The translations under genes were made by a program, and so were the position numbers. A stretch of DNA of 64,000 nt, from assembly GCA_034509425.1 (NCBI GenBank), contig JAVTVJ010000130.1, positions 1,481,501 to 1,545,500 on the forward strand, written 5' to 3'. Positions 41,993-55,600 of the stretch are shown here, piece by piece (position 1 is the first letter of the stretch; each line of letters begins with the position of its first letter). This DNA comes from Eopsaltria australis. Its lineage: Eukaryota; Chordata; Aves; Passeriformes; Petroicidae. The notes under the pieces are model-generated. The model was not told the DNA's origin. It did not search any database and saw only the letters and a list, made by a program, of their open reading frames with translations.

Positions 41993-44900
41993 GTAAGAGG
42001 CAAGTTGTGCTTTAGGATATAAAGATTCAGAGTTCTGGACCTGAAATGGTTTTTTATGTATTCTTATGGATATATATTTATATGCATACACCTTTGTGTA
42101 TGGATGTATCTCTTATATAGAAGACGATTATTTTTAGCAGTTCGTTGGTTTGTTTTTTACTGAGAGTAATTGCCCTGTTTTAGAGCAAAGATTGTGCCTT
42201 GTTTTGTTTGGGAGAGAGGGAAGGTGGGCAAAGTCTTTCTTTCTCAGTCTGTGCTGTATCTAGATCTCATCAGTTCTAAATAAAGCCATTGCTCAACTCT
42301 GAACAAACTGTTCATTACAGCAGAGGTGCCTGACTCGCAGGGACAGGTAACACACGCAGATCGCCGACGGGAGCTGGGACAAGATGTGCACTTGACCATT
42401 GTTTGTTGGGGTTGAAGGAGGTCTTCAGGAGCACTGGATCTAATCAATCAGTCTGTCCAGTCAATCTGTACTTCCGTGCTGTCATGCTGTGGGAAAGTGA
42501 CGTTTTCTGGATGTGTGATTTTTATCAGGATGAATGAGCAATGTTTGGTTTCAGTTTGATCATGCCCTTTGTGACTTCCATTTTAGGAGCTTTTCATGGA
42601 TATTTTTGTGAGGACTATAATAAACTATTTAAACAGTTTGTTTAGTAAGAGATTACTGGAGCATGGAGGTTTGATACTGAAAGAATTGTCTCCACGGGAC
42701 ATGACAAAATCCTGAGATCCTGTTCTGGTTCTTTACACACTCTCTGGTTTTTAGGCCTTTGCTGTCAGGCCAATAGTTGTATGTCAGTATTATTTCCTTT
42801 CAGTTCATTTTTTATTACAGTGTTTTAATGTGATTGTGAGCTGATCATCCACTGTTAAAGACAATTTGAAAGACTAAAGGCTGTCAGTTCCCGTGGTGAA
42901 AACATCCTGAGGATAATTTAGGATGTGCAGTGCAGAAGCTCATGGGTTACACAATCCCTAACACAAATGGGAGTCTGGCTGCTTTGCAGGTATAACACAA
43001 GGCCAGTCCCTTGTACAGTTCATTTCCCAGGAGCAAGCTGGCATGTGGGATATCTGAGCTCTCTTAAAAGGCAGTCTCCAAGGCTAAGCCTGCTCAGAAT
43101 AACACCTAATTTTAAGGAAGGTTTTTCTGTCCTTTCCTTGTGTCTCCTTCCCTCCCGCACTGTGCAGCTGAAGTTTGTGTTGTGTCTGAATGCTGTGATG
43201 ACAAGGGCAGTAATTCTGGGTAGATATGACACACACATTTTTTGCTACATGCACCTTTAAATTTAGACATCAAGGGAGAGTAAAGCATGTAAGCTTCATG
43301 GCATGTAAATTCCTAAATTTCAGAAATGAAGATGATGACAAGCCCATGCTGTTGTTATGAAGAAATTGATAAGTAAAACACAGTTCCTGAATTATGCATG
43401 ATCTGTGATCCAACAGGAGCTTGAAAATAATCTGATTTGACAGGCTGCATGTTTTAATTAGCTCTTTGCCCTGAAAGAGAAAAGATGACTCTTCAATGGG
43501 TAACAAGAGATCTTGAGTTCTGGACTTACTATACCAGTGGATAGTAACCATTGTATTAATCTTTTTGTATACACAGTAAATACTGTATATATAATTTTAT
43601 TCTTTTTTCTTCCCTAATTAGTATTTTCTACCAAATCTTTGCATGGAGGACTGCATTTTTGAAAAAAAAAAAAGTAATCTCTTTTTTACTCATTGGTTTG
43701 TCTCCTTTTCCTTGCAGTGGCACAAAATCCTCTCCTTCTTATTGTTCATTCCAATATATAGTAATTTAGGAATTATCTCCTTTAGGGTGGCATACAGCTA
43801 AAATTACCACTGAAACTGCTTTCTGATTTGCTCATGTTTTTATTTTCCTTTTTCCAGAGTCTAAGTTGTGTGTTTGCTCATCAGCTTCTCTCTGTGCCAT
43901 GACTCAGGATATTGGAGCAATACTACAGAGTTTCACAACTATTAAGGATCCTTTAAAAATGTCATGCCAACCTTTGTACAAAGAGGAACTTTGGGATTAG
44001 AATAATTCTAGAAATCTTCCAAACTTTTATAGTGGTACATGTGAAATGCAGTCAAAAGATTCAGAAGACCTCTAAAGGAATCTGCTTTTTATTTAGCTTG
44101 GGTATTTAATAAAAATGCTCAAAATAAAATCAAATTCTTAACCACAGGGGAAACAGCTGCTCAATTATTACAGCATGCTGTGTTAGAGCATTTTATTTTC
44201 TGTTTTGATCTTGAGTTAGTGGCTATGGAGAGTTGAAGCATTAGCTCTTCAACTGGCAAATATGTGAGGTGCTGACAGTCAGGAAGCCTTGCTGATGTCT
44301 GTTAGGAACGTGAGTACTCATTCTCCTTTACTGTCAGAGGAGAGGACATTAAGGACTTCCGTGGATTTGGCAGTGTGTTTTGCCCTTGGCGGAAACTTGC
44401 AGAAAAGCTTGGGGGGTTGTTGTGTTCTTTTATATAATAATAATAATTTTAGATGTTAGACCTGAAGATTTGCAGCTGACCTTTTCTGAGAAACACCTAC
44501 TGCACAGACAATGAGATCTCATTTAGAGTAGCTGTCAGCTTAGTGACTGTGAGTTTAAAAATAAAAGGTTCTCCATATATCCTGGTACATCACTGAAATA
44601 ACAATAGTGATACAAAAGGTCTTTTCTCTCTTCACTTGGAACTCATGAGCACAAAAATTTTTTATGACATATTTCAGTCTTGCAGTGCCTCACTGACAAA
44701 TACTCTTTGCATCATTGACCTTACTAGCAGGACTTTGCCTAGGGATAATTATACATGTCTTCATCAATTGTTTGCTAGGAGCAATGTTACCATTATAATG
44801 CAGATTAAATACATTATAAATGGATGTGGAATTGCATGGTATTTTGTACAAAACAGTACTACTTTTTGAGAGTCTCAAATGCCTGTGATCAAGGTGGGCA

Positions 44901-46591
44901 GCTTTTCCATTGCTTGTGTTATGATCTGTGCATCTGTGCACAGTAAATGATACGGCAAATCATCTTTTTTCCTTGCAGAAGGAGTTACTCTGAAATCCCA
45001 AAACAGAGGACAAATCTGGGAGTATGTCAGATGACAAGTCCAGTTTACCTCAGAATTATTTTGCAAATGGTGTTTTTTCTGTTGATGCTTATTGCAATTC
45101 TAAGTTACTGTTAGATTAATTTTCTTTAAAACTAGCTTTTGTGTATATCTAATACATACCTTAGTCTGATTATATTAAATAGCAATATATTTATGTTGTA
45201 TCATGTTCACCTTTTAAAACAACCATGTATCAAATTTTAAGTTGACCTTGAAAACTTGAACTCTGCATTTTGTGATGTTTTAATGCACAGTCTTTTCCTA
45301 TCAAAAACCTAATTGCAGCTGTTGCTCATAATAAATACAAAACTGTTGTACATTAAATATTTGTAATTTGTGAATTGGTAAATACAGAATGTTGTAGTAA
45401 TGGAAATAAAGGCGGTTGATGTTTTCCTCAAATCCAGATATTATGGGGATAATGGTGAAGTATTGTTTTAAATTGGGAACTTCCTCTGATGTGTTGTATC
45501 TCTGGTGGAAGAAAGCAGGTTTTTAATTGAGCTGTCAGGTCTAACACTGCTTCATGCTGCAAACAAGGTTCTCACTCTCTCCTCCTCCATTGCCTTATTT
45601 CACAACAGTGAAAGCCAGCTCTGAAGAGAATAAGGCTGTTTTGGATGATGTTCAGAGAGCAGATCAAATCAAGGTCTTTCTTTGGTTTATAGGTTATGGC
45701 ACACATTTCCCACTGAAAATGTCTCTGCTGGTAGTGAGTGTTTGGAAAAAATGAATCAGGGTGTCTTGTTGCTACAAGACTTTGGTAGTGAGGAGTCCAT
45801 GTTACTGCTGTTAGGGCAAAATATTACTTACTATGTGAAGATAGTTATGTAATGATTCAGGGTTGGGGTTTTGGCTTTAGTTTTGCTTTTTTCCCCCTCA
45901 TTTCTCTCTTGTCATCTTCTTTTCCAGCCTGAGAGCATTATCTTTTGATGAGACTATTTACTTCTGTGCATTTTGCTAGATTTCCAGTGGCTGCCTTTCA
46001 GGAAAACAAGGATTATTAAAGCAGACATTTTAAGAAGTAGCACAATTCAAGTAACACCCATTAAGTCCCTTAACAGTTTTTACAAGTATGAATCTTTGAA
46101 GCATCTCGAGGGGAATGAGGACTGACACAGAGTACTGCCAGCCTACTGTACATTAAAAAATCAGAAGCACAGGGAGTTTAAACTGCTTGTTCAAAGGCAC
46201 ATGAACTAATTGGTGGTAGCACAGATCTGAAAGTCAGGTCTTCAGAGTTTTTAGTTGGCCTTTCTGGTTCTCTAGGCTGGTGGTTTTTTTTTTCAGACTG
46301 GTGTCACAGCAGTTTTGCTCTTACCATTATGGTGACCCTGATAGCCAGACATGTTAATGTGAGAGACTGGGAGTAATAAAGTCCAAAGCAAGTTTGGGGA
46401 GGTTGTTAATCTGAATGAAGCGAGTTTAAGCACACAAATAATTTTTATTCCTGGAAAATACTTCTGATTTATGTCTGTAACATATGTAAAATTTGATTTA
46501 CAAAGGACTTTTCCCCTTAAATCAGGACAATATGTAGTGGAACAGTTCTGGCTGAAAGTTAAGCATCTGATTTTAATTTGTTTTCTGGCAG
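41993..46591 (+). other. ZFYVE9: ZFYVE9 intron before the start-codon exon
   Basis: A 4.6-kb AT-rich intron. It holds a MIR-like SINE relic at about 46,020-46,285 and otherwise nothing recognisable. Further leader exons inside cannot be excluded. Confidence 0.55.
46020..46285 (-). repeat. Ancient MIR/CORE-SINE-like relic
   Basis: On + it reads like the reverse complement of a MIR-type element: AGAAGCACAGGGAGTTTAAAC, TGCTTGTTCAAAGGCACATGA, AATTGGTGGTAGCACAGATC and AAGTCAGGTCTTCAGAGT. These follow the usual 'ggcacagagaggttaaatgacttgctcaaggtcacacag...ggtggcagagctggga...caggtcttctgagt' order. It ends about 310 bases before the first coding exon of ZFYVE9. Confidence 0.5.
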
Positions 46592-46696
46592 GTTCAGACA
46601 AGGATCTGGTGGTCGTTCCCTGACAAATGGAGAACTATTTCCAAGCAGAGGCATATAACCTCGATAAGGTTTTAGATGAGTTTGAGCAAAACGAAG
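46592..46696 (+). CDS. ZFYVE9: ZFYVE9 start-codon exon (coding from 46,627)
   Basis: The acceptor TTTTCTGGCAG ends at 46,591. There are 35 leader bases, with an in-frame TGA two codons before the ATG (CCC TGA CAA ATG), then 23 codons and one base. The donor GTGAGT is at 46,697. The in-frame stop fixes this ATG as the start. Confidence 0.95.
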
Positions 46697-49600
46697 GTGA
46701 GTCATTTCAGACAGGACTGTAGATGCACATCAGATGTCTTCTGCAGAGAACAGTACTGAAGAGGGGGAGATCTGTGATACCCTCTGTGGGTTTGAGTTGC
46801 AAATTAATCTCAGAAGTTACAAAAAACGTCTGTTAACTTTGCATGGTATGTCTTCAGCATTTCTTAGTAACATTCTCTTCTGCTTCTGTTCATCTTGCTT
46901 ACCTTTGTAAAATTTCTCACTCTTTTAATAGCAAATGTGCCATATACTTTTAAAGAAAGGTTTCATGAAGCTTAATCTCAGTAGCAATATTTAAATAATT
47001 TATTTTAAACAAATCAGGCAAAACTTATTTTAAGCTTCTTTTGCAGAAATGTTTTATTAGGTCACATAAATCATATAATGAAGGTTATCATGTTCAGAGC
47101 CCTAAATTTTTTGCTTAGTCTAATTGGTAATTCTTTGCTGTCAAGGAAGTTGAACATTTTATGGGGGTGAGAATCTTTCTAGGCACTTGTAACTGTCTAA
47201 AATGTATTAATCAATACTTCAAAGTTGCTTTTGCAAATTCAACCTGATACTAATGGGGGTAGCTCTAAACTTCTTGAGTTCCAGAAGCATTATGGAATTA
47301 GACTACTAATGATTGACCAAGGATGTTGGTTATGGCAGGTGAGCTTCATTTCTGTGCCCGTATTTGAACAGCTCTGCATTTCTATTTGGGACATTCTAAT
47401 GCAGCAGGATTAACAAAACCTGTAGCTTTAATATGGCACTAAGTTTTCTTCTTTAAACCCTTTTTCAGATGCCGCTGTTTCACCTACTCTGCTGGGTGCA
47501 AAGTGGAATCAGATTCTAGATCCTCCTTCTCGTCGCCTCTCATTCAACTCGACCGTGGCCAACGTGAATGAAGCTACAGCTCCTAATGAATGTCAGCAGA
47601 GATTAAAGTCTTTCTCCTTGTCCCACTCAGTGACTGCACCAACAGGAGGAGGGGATCACTGTGCTAATGGAAAGGATTTTAGCATAAGCCCAGAGACCCC
47701 AGTCATGTGGATTGATGATCAGGCAGCAGCAGATGATCAATTGATTAAAAGGAACAGTAGTCGGGATGATCAGTGTAACTCTGTGGAAGCAGGAGAAAAG
47801 AAATGTGGAAGTACAGCTTGCTTGCCAGAGGAGAAAAATGTGCTAGTGGTGGCAGTCATGCACAACTGTGATAGAAGAACACTACAAAGTGGTGATGTGG
47901 TGGATTGTACAAATTACAACAGTCAGTCCCTAATGGACTCTATTAGCTTTACACTGGATAATGAAAACCGACAGAGTGACCAGTTTAGCGTTACTGTAAA
48001 TGGATCCACAGAAAAGGATATAGATACAGAAAAGCAAGTAAACAGGCTGTGCACTGAAGATGACTCTGTAAGTCATTTGATTAATGCTTCATCTGAAAGC
48101 CTGACCACTGCCTGCCCCTCCTCTCGATTAAAGGAGGATTTTAATACGAGTAAAGATTCGCTGTTTTCAGAAGCTACAACTGCAGGGATCAATGCAGTGA
48201 CTCTCTTACAGAGACCAGTTGATGGTACTGCTAAAATGCAAGAAAATTGTGCGTCAGTTGAAAATTTCACTAGTAAAGCCATTCCTCAGAGAACAGATCT
48301 AGAAGCTAAAAACTCTTCTGGTTCCAGTAGTGGAAGCTTAATCGTAGAGCAGGAAACAACCCAGCAGTTGCAGTGTAGGCTATCTGGGCTCACTGAAACC
48401 TGTCAACCTAACGTGGCTGGAAGTGGCAGTTACAAGGAATGTGTTGCAGAGGCTGTTAGTGCCACTGAAAGCGAAGTCATTGAATGTGATAAAAACCTCG
48501 GCACAACGGAATTGCACAGCATGGCAGAATGTTACCCTGAATCTCAGGAGATGACTAATTGGGAACTGACAAAGTTGAATGAGATGAATAATAAGCAAAC
48601 TCTAGGAGAGAATGAAAGACTTTTGCAGACCAAACAGCCTGATGCTGCATGTGGGAATAGCAAAGAAGATGAAGATGGGGTGTTGGAGGCAGGTATAGAC
48701 TTAAAAGGGTCTGGTACAGAAGAGCTTGAAGGGTCCAGTCTCTCTGATGTGATGGCTACATCAGCAGCAAGCTCTCTGTCTAATGGTTGTGATTCCTATG
48801 GAATGCAGAACCCAGTTGTTGCTCATGTTCCAAAGACTTTACCCTCCAAGGAAGACTCGGTAACAGAGGAAAAGGAGATTGAGGAGAGCAAGTCAGAATG
48901 TTACACTAATGTTTATGAGCAGAGAGGAAATGAGACCACAGAAGGGAGTGGTCTTATTTTAAACAGCGCTGGTGACCACATAAAGAAAAATTATTTGCAT
49001 AATCTTTGTAGTCAGGTTTCATCCATGCAAGGGCAAACTTCACCCAAACCAGTGACTAATCTGCAATATATCAGTGTTCCTTTTGGTGGTGCAAGACCTA
49101 AGCAACCCACAAATCTGAAACTGCAGATTCCGAAGCCATTATCGGACCACTTACAAAATGATGTTATTCCCCCAAGTTGTGGAGGTAATAGTAAAAACAA
49201 AAATGTCTTTGGTAAGACACAGTTAGGAGATACAGCAGACACGTTTCCTGGTGAAACATCTTCAAATGCCTCTGGTACTGGTTCTAATGGGGAACATTTG
49301 GATGAGTATGAATCTGGAATCTCTAATAGTTCGTGCCTTGCAGTAGCCCCAGATAGTCCAGATAATGATCTCAGAGCTGGTCAGTTTGGAGCTCCAGCCA
49401 GAAAGCCTTTTACGACTTTGGGTGAGGTGGCTCCGGTGTGGGTTCCAGATTCTCAAGCACCAAACTGTATGAAATGTGAGGCCAGATTTACATTCACCAA
49501 AAGAAGGCACCATTGCAGAGCCTGTGGGAAGGTAAGTTCATATTTTGTGGATAAGCTCAAAGCACTCTTTTTTCCCCTGACACTGCACAACATCACATCA

Positions 49601-52600
49601 AAGGGCTTGCTAAGCTACTGGATATACTTACCTGTGACATCTCTTCCTAAAAAGCTGGGTCTGAGTGAAGCAAAAATGGGAGTTTCTGAGCTCTGATCTA
49701 TTTAGGGTGCCAATAAAGAATAACTAATTGTTATTAGGCTAAATGAGCAGTTGTATGTGTTGATTGCAATGATCATCATCCTTGGGTTTATGTCAAAACT
49801 CTTACAAAATGACTTAATGCAGGAAGCTGCTTTACAGAAATTACTGCATCAATGATCCCATTAAAGTTACTGAAACAAACCTGTGCACTGGCAGTGGGCT
49901 GTTGGATTGCTGGCATTCCTGCTGATTTACACAGCTGATCAACTCATATCATAACTTTTCTCATATTGCTTACATTATTTTAAATAGTATTAACATGCTT
50001 TTAAGCATACAAAAGAAATGTAAATTAACTGTAACCTGGTGTACGTCCACATGGTGAGAAATGTCATAATGAAGACAACTAAAGCATAATTTGTTGTATC
50101 ACTTTTTGTTGTGTAAGAAATACTTCATTGTTGAGAGTGTTTAAAAATTTTATGTATGTGCCATCTAAGTAAACACAAATTCTTATGTGATGAGTTTATT
50201 GTAAATTATTAACTTGTAAAAGTATTTCCAAATATCTTTTACTGAAATACATGTCAGTGGCATAAGTAGGAACTCAGGGAAGAAATAATGATGATTCAAA
50301 ATCAGTGAACTTAACACTCTTGTCAATTAGGGAGTAATGAATATTGTAAAAAGAAATACTAAAACCAACTGAGAACTAGAGTAAAAGTAACTTTGGTTCA
50401 TTTAGGCCTCATTCAAAAGTTTTTGAAGTTGATTGGAAGACCTCCTGGCTGCTATGGGTGATAATTTTTGCTACCAGAAGAGTGCAGGGAAAGCAGAATG
50501 ATATGGATCGAGGACCTAAAAGAAGCAAATCTATCAGAAAAGCTCAAACCCTCATGGCAGCTGGTTCTGGAAGCAGCCCAGCAGAACCACCAGCCTTGCT
50601 TATACTTACACTTTTATTTAGGTAATTTTTTGTTTTTTTACTTGAACAAATATGACTTCAATTTTCATGTGCAGTAAAATTTTCTACTTGTATTTGCATT
50701 TTAAACAAGTTTATTGCTTGGATTTAATTGCTTCTCTGTAATGATTGAAGCCCTGAATTGCACAAATGAATGCAGAAATATCTGTAAATAGATAAAACAT
50801 GCAACGATGGAGCAAGGCAAAAATTTCTATGTGGTTTTTTTTTCTTTTTCTTCATTACATTCTTCTGGCAAACCTTGAGAAGAACCACGAGTGCCAGTGG
50901 GTTTTTTGATTATATGTGGGATATGAATATAATAAAAAATCCCCCTGCTCAGTAGACAAACTGATTCAGTAGACTTAGAATGGATTGTTTTTAGAAGCTT
51001 TTGTTAGCAAATGTTTGTCTGGGCCAAATTTGCACAAGTGCAACCAAAAGATGTGGCAGAAAGGACTCATTAATAAATGCTAAGGATCAGTATAAGTCAA
51101 ATAATACTTAGCACTTACTGCAAATTGCTTTACAACCCTTAATTCCTGTAAGGATTCTGGGCAGAGAGAAACCAAAGCTTTGAGAGACAGGCTGTGATGA
51201 ATGTGGCTGCAGGGGCTTGAGAAATCCCAGTTCTCAGCTGTCTGCTCATCCCCAGATCAAGTCCTGGGGACCATGTGTGGTGTAGGTAACTACTGAACCA
51301 CAGGGATGCTTCCACTCTTAAATGTCTGACTCACTAAAAGAACTGGGGAAACAACATCTTCAGCTCTTGCACTTACTTGTTTCTAAAGGAAATAATGGGA
51401 TTAAATATTTTGTACACAGGCTTTAGCACAACAGTTTCTTTTAAAGCTTTATTAGCATCATGACAAATCATTTTAGTAGGGGTGAATGTATCTGTTACAT
51501 TTGGGAATAAACAGTGCATTTAAAAATAGTTGAGTGGCAACTGGGAAGTCTGTCTGGGTTTTTAATTTCAGGGTAATAATTGCAAAGTTAATGGATGATA
51601 TGAACCATTTGGATTGATAGAAAGTAATACTCTTACAGTAAACTTTGAATTAAAATTAAGGACCTGATGAGTGTGTGTGAACACATTCATAAATGATATG
51701 TTACGTATTTATGTGGTTTCTATTGTCAGATGAAATCATCATCCTTGATAGGAAAACCAGAAAATTTGTATGCAATCTTTTTTACTGACAACCAAAACTA
51801 TATTTTACCACTAAAATATATTTTAAAAAATCAGCAATTCCCCTAGCAACTAATGCTTTAACAACTCCTAGTGAACCTGAAAACCCTAGTAACATAAAAA
51901 CTTGCTTTGACACTGCTCTGTTGTTTTTTTATAGCATGATGTACTGAGATAATGACTTGGTGATTGTTAATAACAAGTCTGACTTGTCAGTTGTGCTGGA
52001 TTGCGTTCTCTGCATTACTGCTGCTCAAGGCTGATGCAGCCTGAGAGAGGAGGTGGGGATGTTCTGTCATTCCTTCTATTTTCTCTTTTAATATTGAGAT
52101 CATTGCATTTGGGAGCTTTCATGAATGCACAATGTGTTGTTTGAAAAAGGGTCCTAAATTAGATATTAATTTGTGTTGGGCCTTCATTTATGGTTGACAA
52201 CATTGATTTTTCCATGTTCAATACTGAATGAACTTTTGACTGGAAGTTTCGCCCAGAGAACTGAAATGATGTCAAATGTGTCTAAAATATGCTGTGATGT
52301 TGTTATTAATATTCCCTAGAATACTTGTAAATTGGGTTAAGGTATAAGTGCAAAAATCAGATTTTTCCAGTACATTTGCTTTGGTTTTTTAAAGGTTTTC
52401 ACATATGTGAAAGGGTGGATTTTATTTTTGCATTAAAATGCCAGTGTGTGCTTAATTATATTTTGTTTTTGAAATATTTGAGTTGTCATAATTAGAAAAC
52501 ATTAAAACTGGTTCTAATGAGACAAGGCTGAGCTTTCTGCACATTTGATTTTCAACTCTCATGTTGAGTTCAGAACCTGTGTTTGCTTATTTTAAATGCT

Positions 52601-55600
52601 TGCCACTAAAAACCTACAAGTAACAGGCTGCAAAGGAGTTGTAATTTGGTGTGATCTTTAACTTGGTTGAACTTTAATTAGGCTTAAACACATTTCTATA
52701 TAAGAATCCTATGTAGTTTCTTGTCTATATTACAGAAAGAATGCTGCTGGAGTGATGGAATACTTTTTTGATTTAGAAAGTGTTATAGATCATAATAATG
52801 CATAGTGAATTGCAGAGATAATATCCACCCATAATTAAATTTTGAAATTCTCTCTTGATATCTGAACTCATTTGTTAGGCAGCTGCTGCTGTTTCTAGAT
52901 CTCCTGAGTGTGGCATGACCTTTCTGCAGGAAATGGATGTTCATCAGTATCTTCACATCACCTGAAAAATAACCCTGAGGAAATACTTTTTTTTTTTAAT
53001 GAAGAAAATATAATTCTTTAAAACAATTAAGAAATCATTAGGCACGTGTTCTGCAGGATTTTGAGAAAGCAGTTGCTGTTGCAGGATGATATCTGCATGC
53101 AGACGTGTGTTTTGGAGCTCAAGCCATACTCATGTTTTATGGTTTTGCTTGTCTGGAGGAAGCCTCAGGACTGTTTCCTGCCCAGGACTGAGGAGTTTTT
53201 AGAGCTGGTTCAGGGGAGAAGGACCAGCACTGCAGCTGTGTCTCCACAGCACCCTAGGCTCCCTGGGCTTTGCCCCATCCCCTCAGCAGCCAGAGTGCTC
53301 AGAAAGGAGTTCCTGAGTTCTCCCTACTGTTGTGATGCTGTGGTGTTTATATTCATGTCAATATGAGCTTTTTCTTTATAAATGGAGCAAGATTTTCTTG
53401 CAGTTATTCTGTCATTCAGCTTGCTTAAATGTCTGGGTTCATATGTTGAACACTTCAAACATTTTGATAATCCTCAACTGGGGAACAGCTTGCTAGATAT
53501 GAAGAGATTAAACAGCTGGAGTTCATAATACAGAATCACAGAATTATTTAGATTGGAAGGAACCTCTTGAGACCATCAAGTCCAGCCTATGACCGATCAC
53601 CACCTTGTCAACCAGACCAGGGCACCGAGTGCCACGTCCATCTGTCCTTAAACACCTCCAGGGACAGTGACTCCAGCACCTCCCTGGGCAGCCCATTCCA
53701 ACATCTAATCACCCCTTTGTGGAGAAATTCCTCCTGATGTCCAAAAATTCCTTCTAGTGTCCAATTCCATATAGATTAATTGTGCTGCTGTGAAGAATTA
53801 ATTAATTAAGATTAATTCAATCTGTGCCATAGCAGTCTTACATATATGGAATACTTGTGCATTGAATTCCTATTTAATTCTAGGAAGTATTCATGCTTTT
53901 TCTAAGACTGAAGTTAATTCAAAATTGTTAATTCTGTGAGGGATTGTAATGTGGCAGGCATTTGTAATGCCCCATTGTCATTTATGCCAAACAAATTTAA
54001 AAAACACCACAGTGCAGTATCAGGACAAGATACATTTATGTGTTCCACAAAATAATCATCAGGATTAGTAGTACAGGCACCGTGGGCTGGTCACTGTGGC
54101 TTTAATGGGAAAATACTGACTTTTTTTACCTTTGTATTTTGCATTTCAAGAGCTTTGCAGATGCTCAGTTGTCCAGATCCATCAGTTTGTCCCATATTTG
54201 TGCACAGCCTGAGTGGTTTCCCTGTGTTGCAGGTGTTCTGTGCCGCGTGCTGTAGCCTGAAGTGCAAACTGCTGTACATGGACCGAAAGGAAGCCCGAGT
54301 GTGTGTGATCTGCCACTCAGTGCTGATGAATGGTGAGTGGGGAGGCAGTCCCAGGTGGGGCACTTCACTGGCTTTGTGTGGAGCTGCAGTGAGGGTATTT
54401 AAAAGAAAAATCGAAATACTTTATTTGTGTGGGTAAGTATTCTAAAACAGTAAAGGTGCTTGAGAGGCTGGTGTGGAATCCCTGTGGAAAGTAGAAAAAC
54501 TGGTAAGGTTGCAGTGAGTTTGAAAGCTTTCATTTGGGAGTGCTCTACCAGGATTGCAACAACTGTAACTTTTGGCTCTTTTTTGCTCTTAATTCAGAAG
54601 TGTACTCTGTCTTTTGTTGCCTGAGTAGGTAACCTGTTACACATTTATATGGAATGCCAAAGAGGAGAGTAATGCAGTTGTGCCTGTTCTAGATTATGCA
54701 CTATAGGAGATTGGGAAGGTAGTATTTATCCACAAATTAATCCAGCTCCTCTTCTTAACTCTTTGCTCCTAGAGTAGGAGGTCTTGTCTAAATACAGGTC
54801 CACAAATGTAGACAGCTGAGCTTAGATTGTTACTTTCACACACTCCTGGAGAGTGTCAAACCCAGGATGGTGCTGTGGCTGGAAGCCTGGTGAGAGTATG
54901 GGACACAGGAGAGAGGTCACGAGCAGTTCTGAAGTTACCATGTACAACTAACAGTTCTATCACCTCTGCTTGGTGCACAGAGAGACTCTGTTTGGTTTTG
55001 ACCAGCTCAAACTGGAGACTGCATTTTGTGTGTTATTCTTTATTGTATTAACACTTTAGAGCTGTGTTACTCTATGGGCAAGCACAGAGCACTGTCTCGA
55101 GGGCTCTGAAAATCTCCAGAACTTTGTGCACTGGCAGGTACCTCTGGGTAATGATCTGTCCAGCTGACTTATGCCCATGACACTGAGACAGCTGCTGCTG
55201 GAAGACACAACATTCAGTTTTCCTGTCTTGAATTGAAAGGCAGAGAAATTGGGTTAGGTTGAGAGAGAACCCATGTGAGTCCTTATATCATGTGATGACC
55301 TCTCTCATTGTGAGAAATTCCAGGCATTTTGGCTTATTAGTGGGAAGGTGAATGAGTGTCTTGGTCCTGGGGTATAAATATATATCTAGATCATTGAAAC
55401 TTGATGCCAGAAGTGAATTCAGTGGTAGAGGAAGGTTTGGCAGGTGCATTCTAACATGTGGAATGAGAAGTCAAACAAATTCAGGCTCTAAATGCAGACT
55501 TTCTACTGTTAGGATAAGTGTTCAATAATTAGTAGATTCTCGTGGAATCTTCATTGCTGCAATTGTTTAGCTAAACTTTGAAGACTTTTAGCAAAGATTC

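Larger units (their letters stand above)
49532..54232 (+). other. ZFYVE9: ZFYVE9 intron splitting the FYVE finger
   Basis: A 4.7-kb GT-AG intron. It contains a probable MIR-like relic (51,096-51,290) and a CR1 3' end (53,531-53,772), both on the minus strand. No other gene is seen. Confidence 0.9.

Noticed and set aside
47555..49696. A 713-codon single-exon gene starting at 47,555
   Set aside because: The true start is ATG 46,627 in the preceding exon, and the frame after 49,531 runs past a consensus donor into intron. The FYVE finger continues at 54,233.
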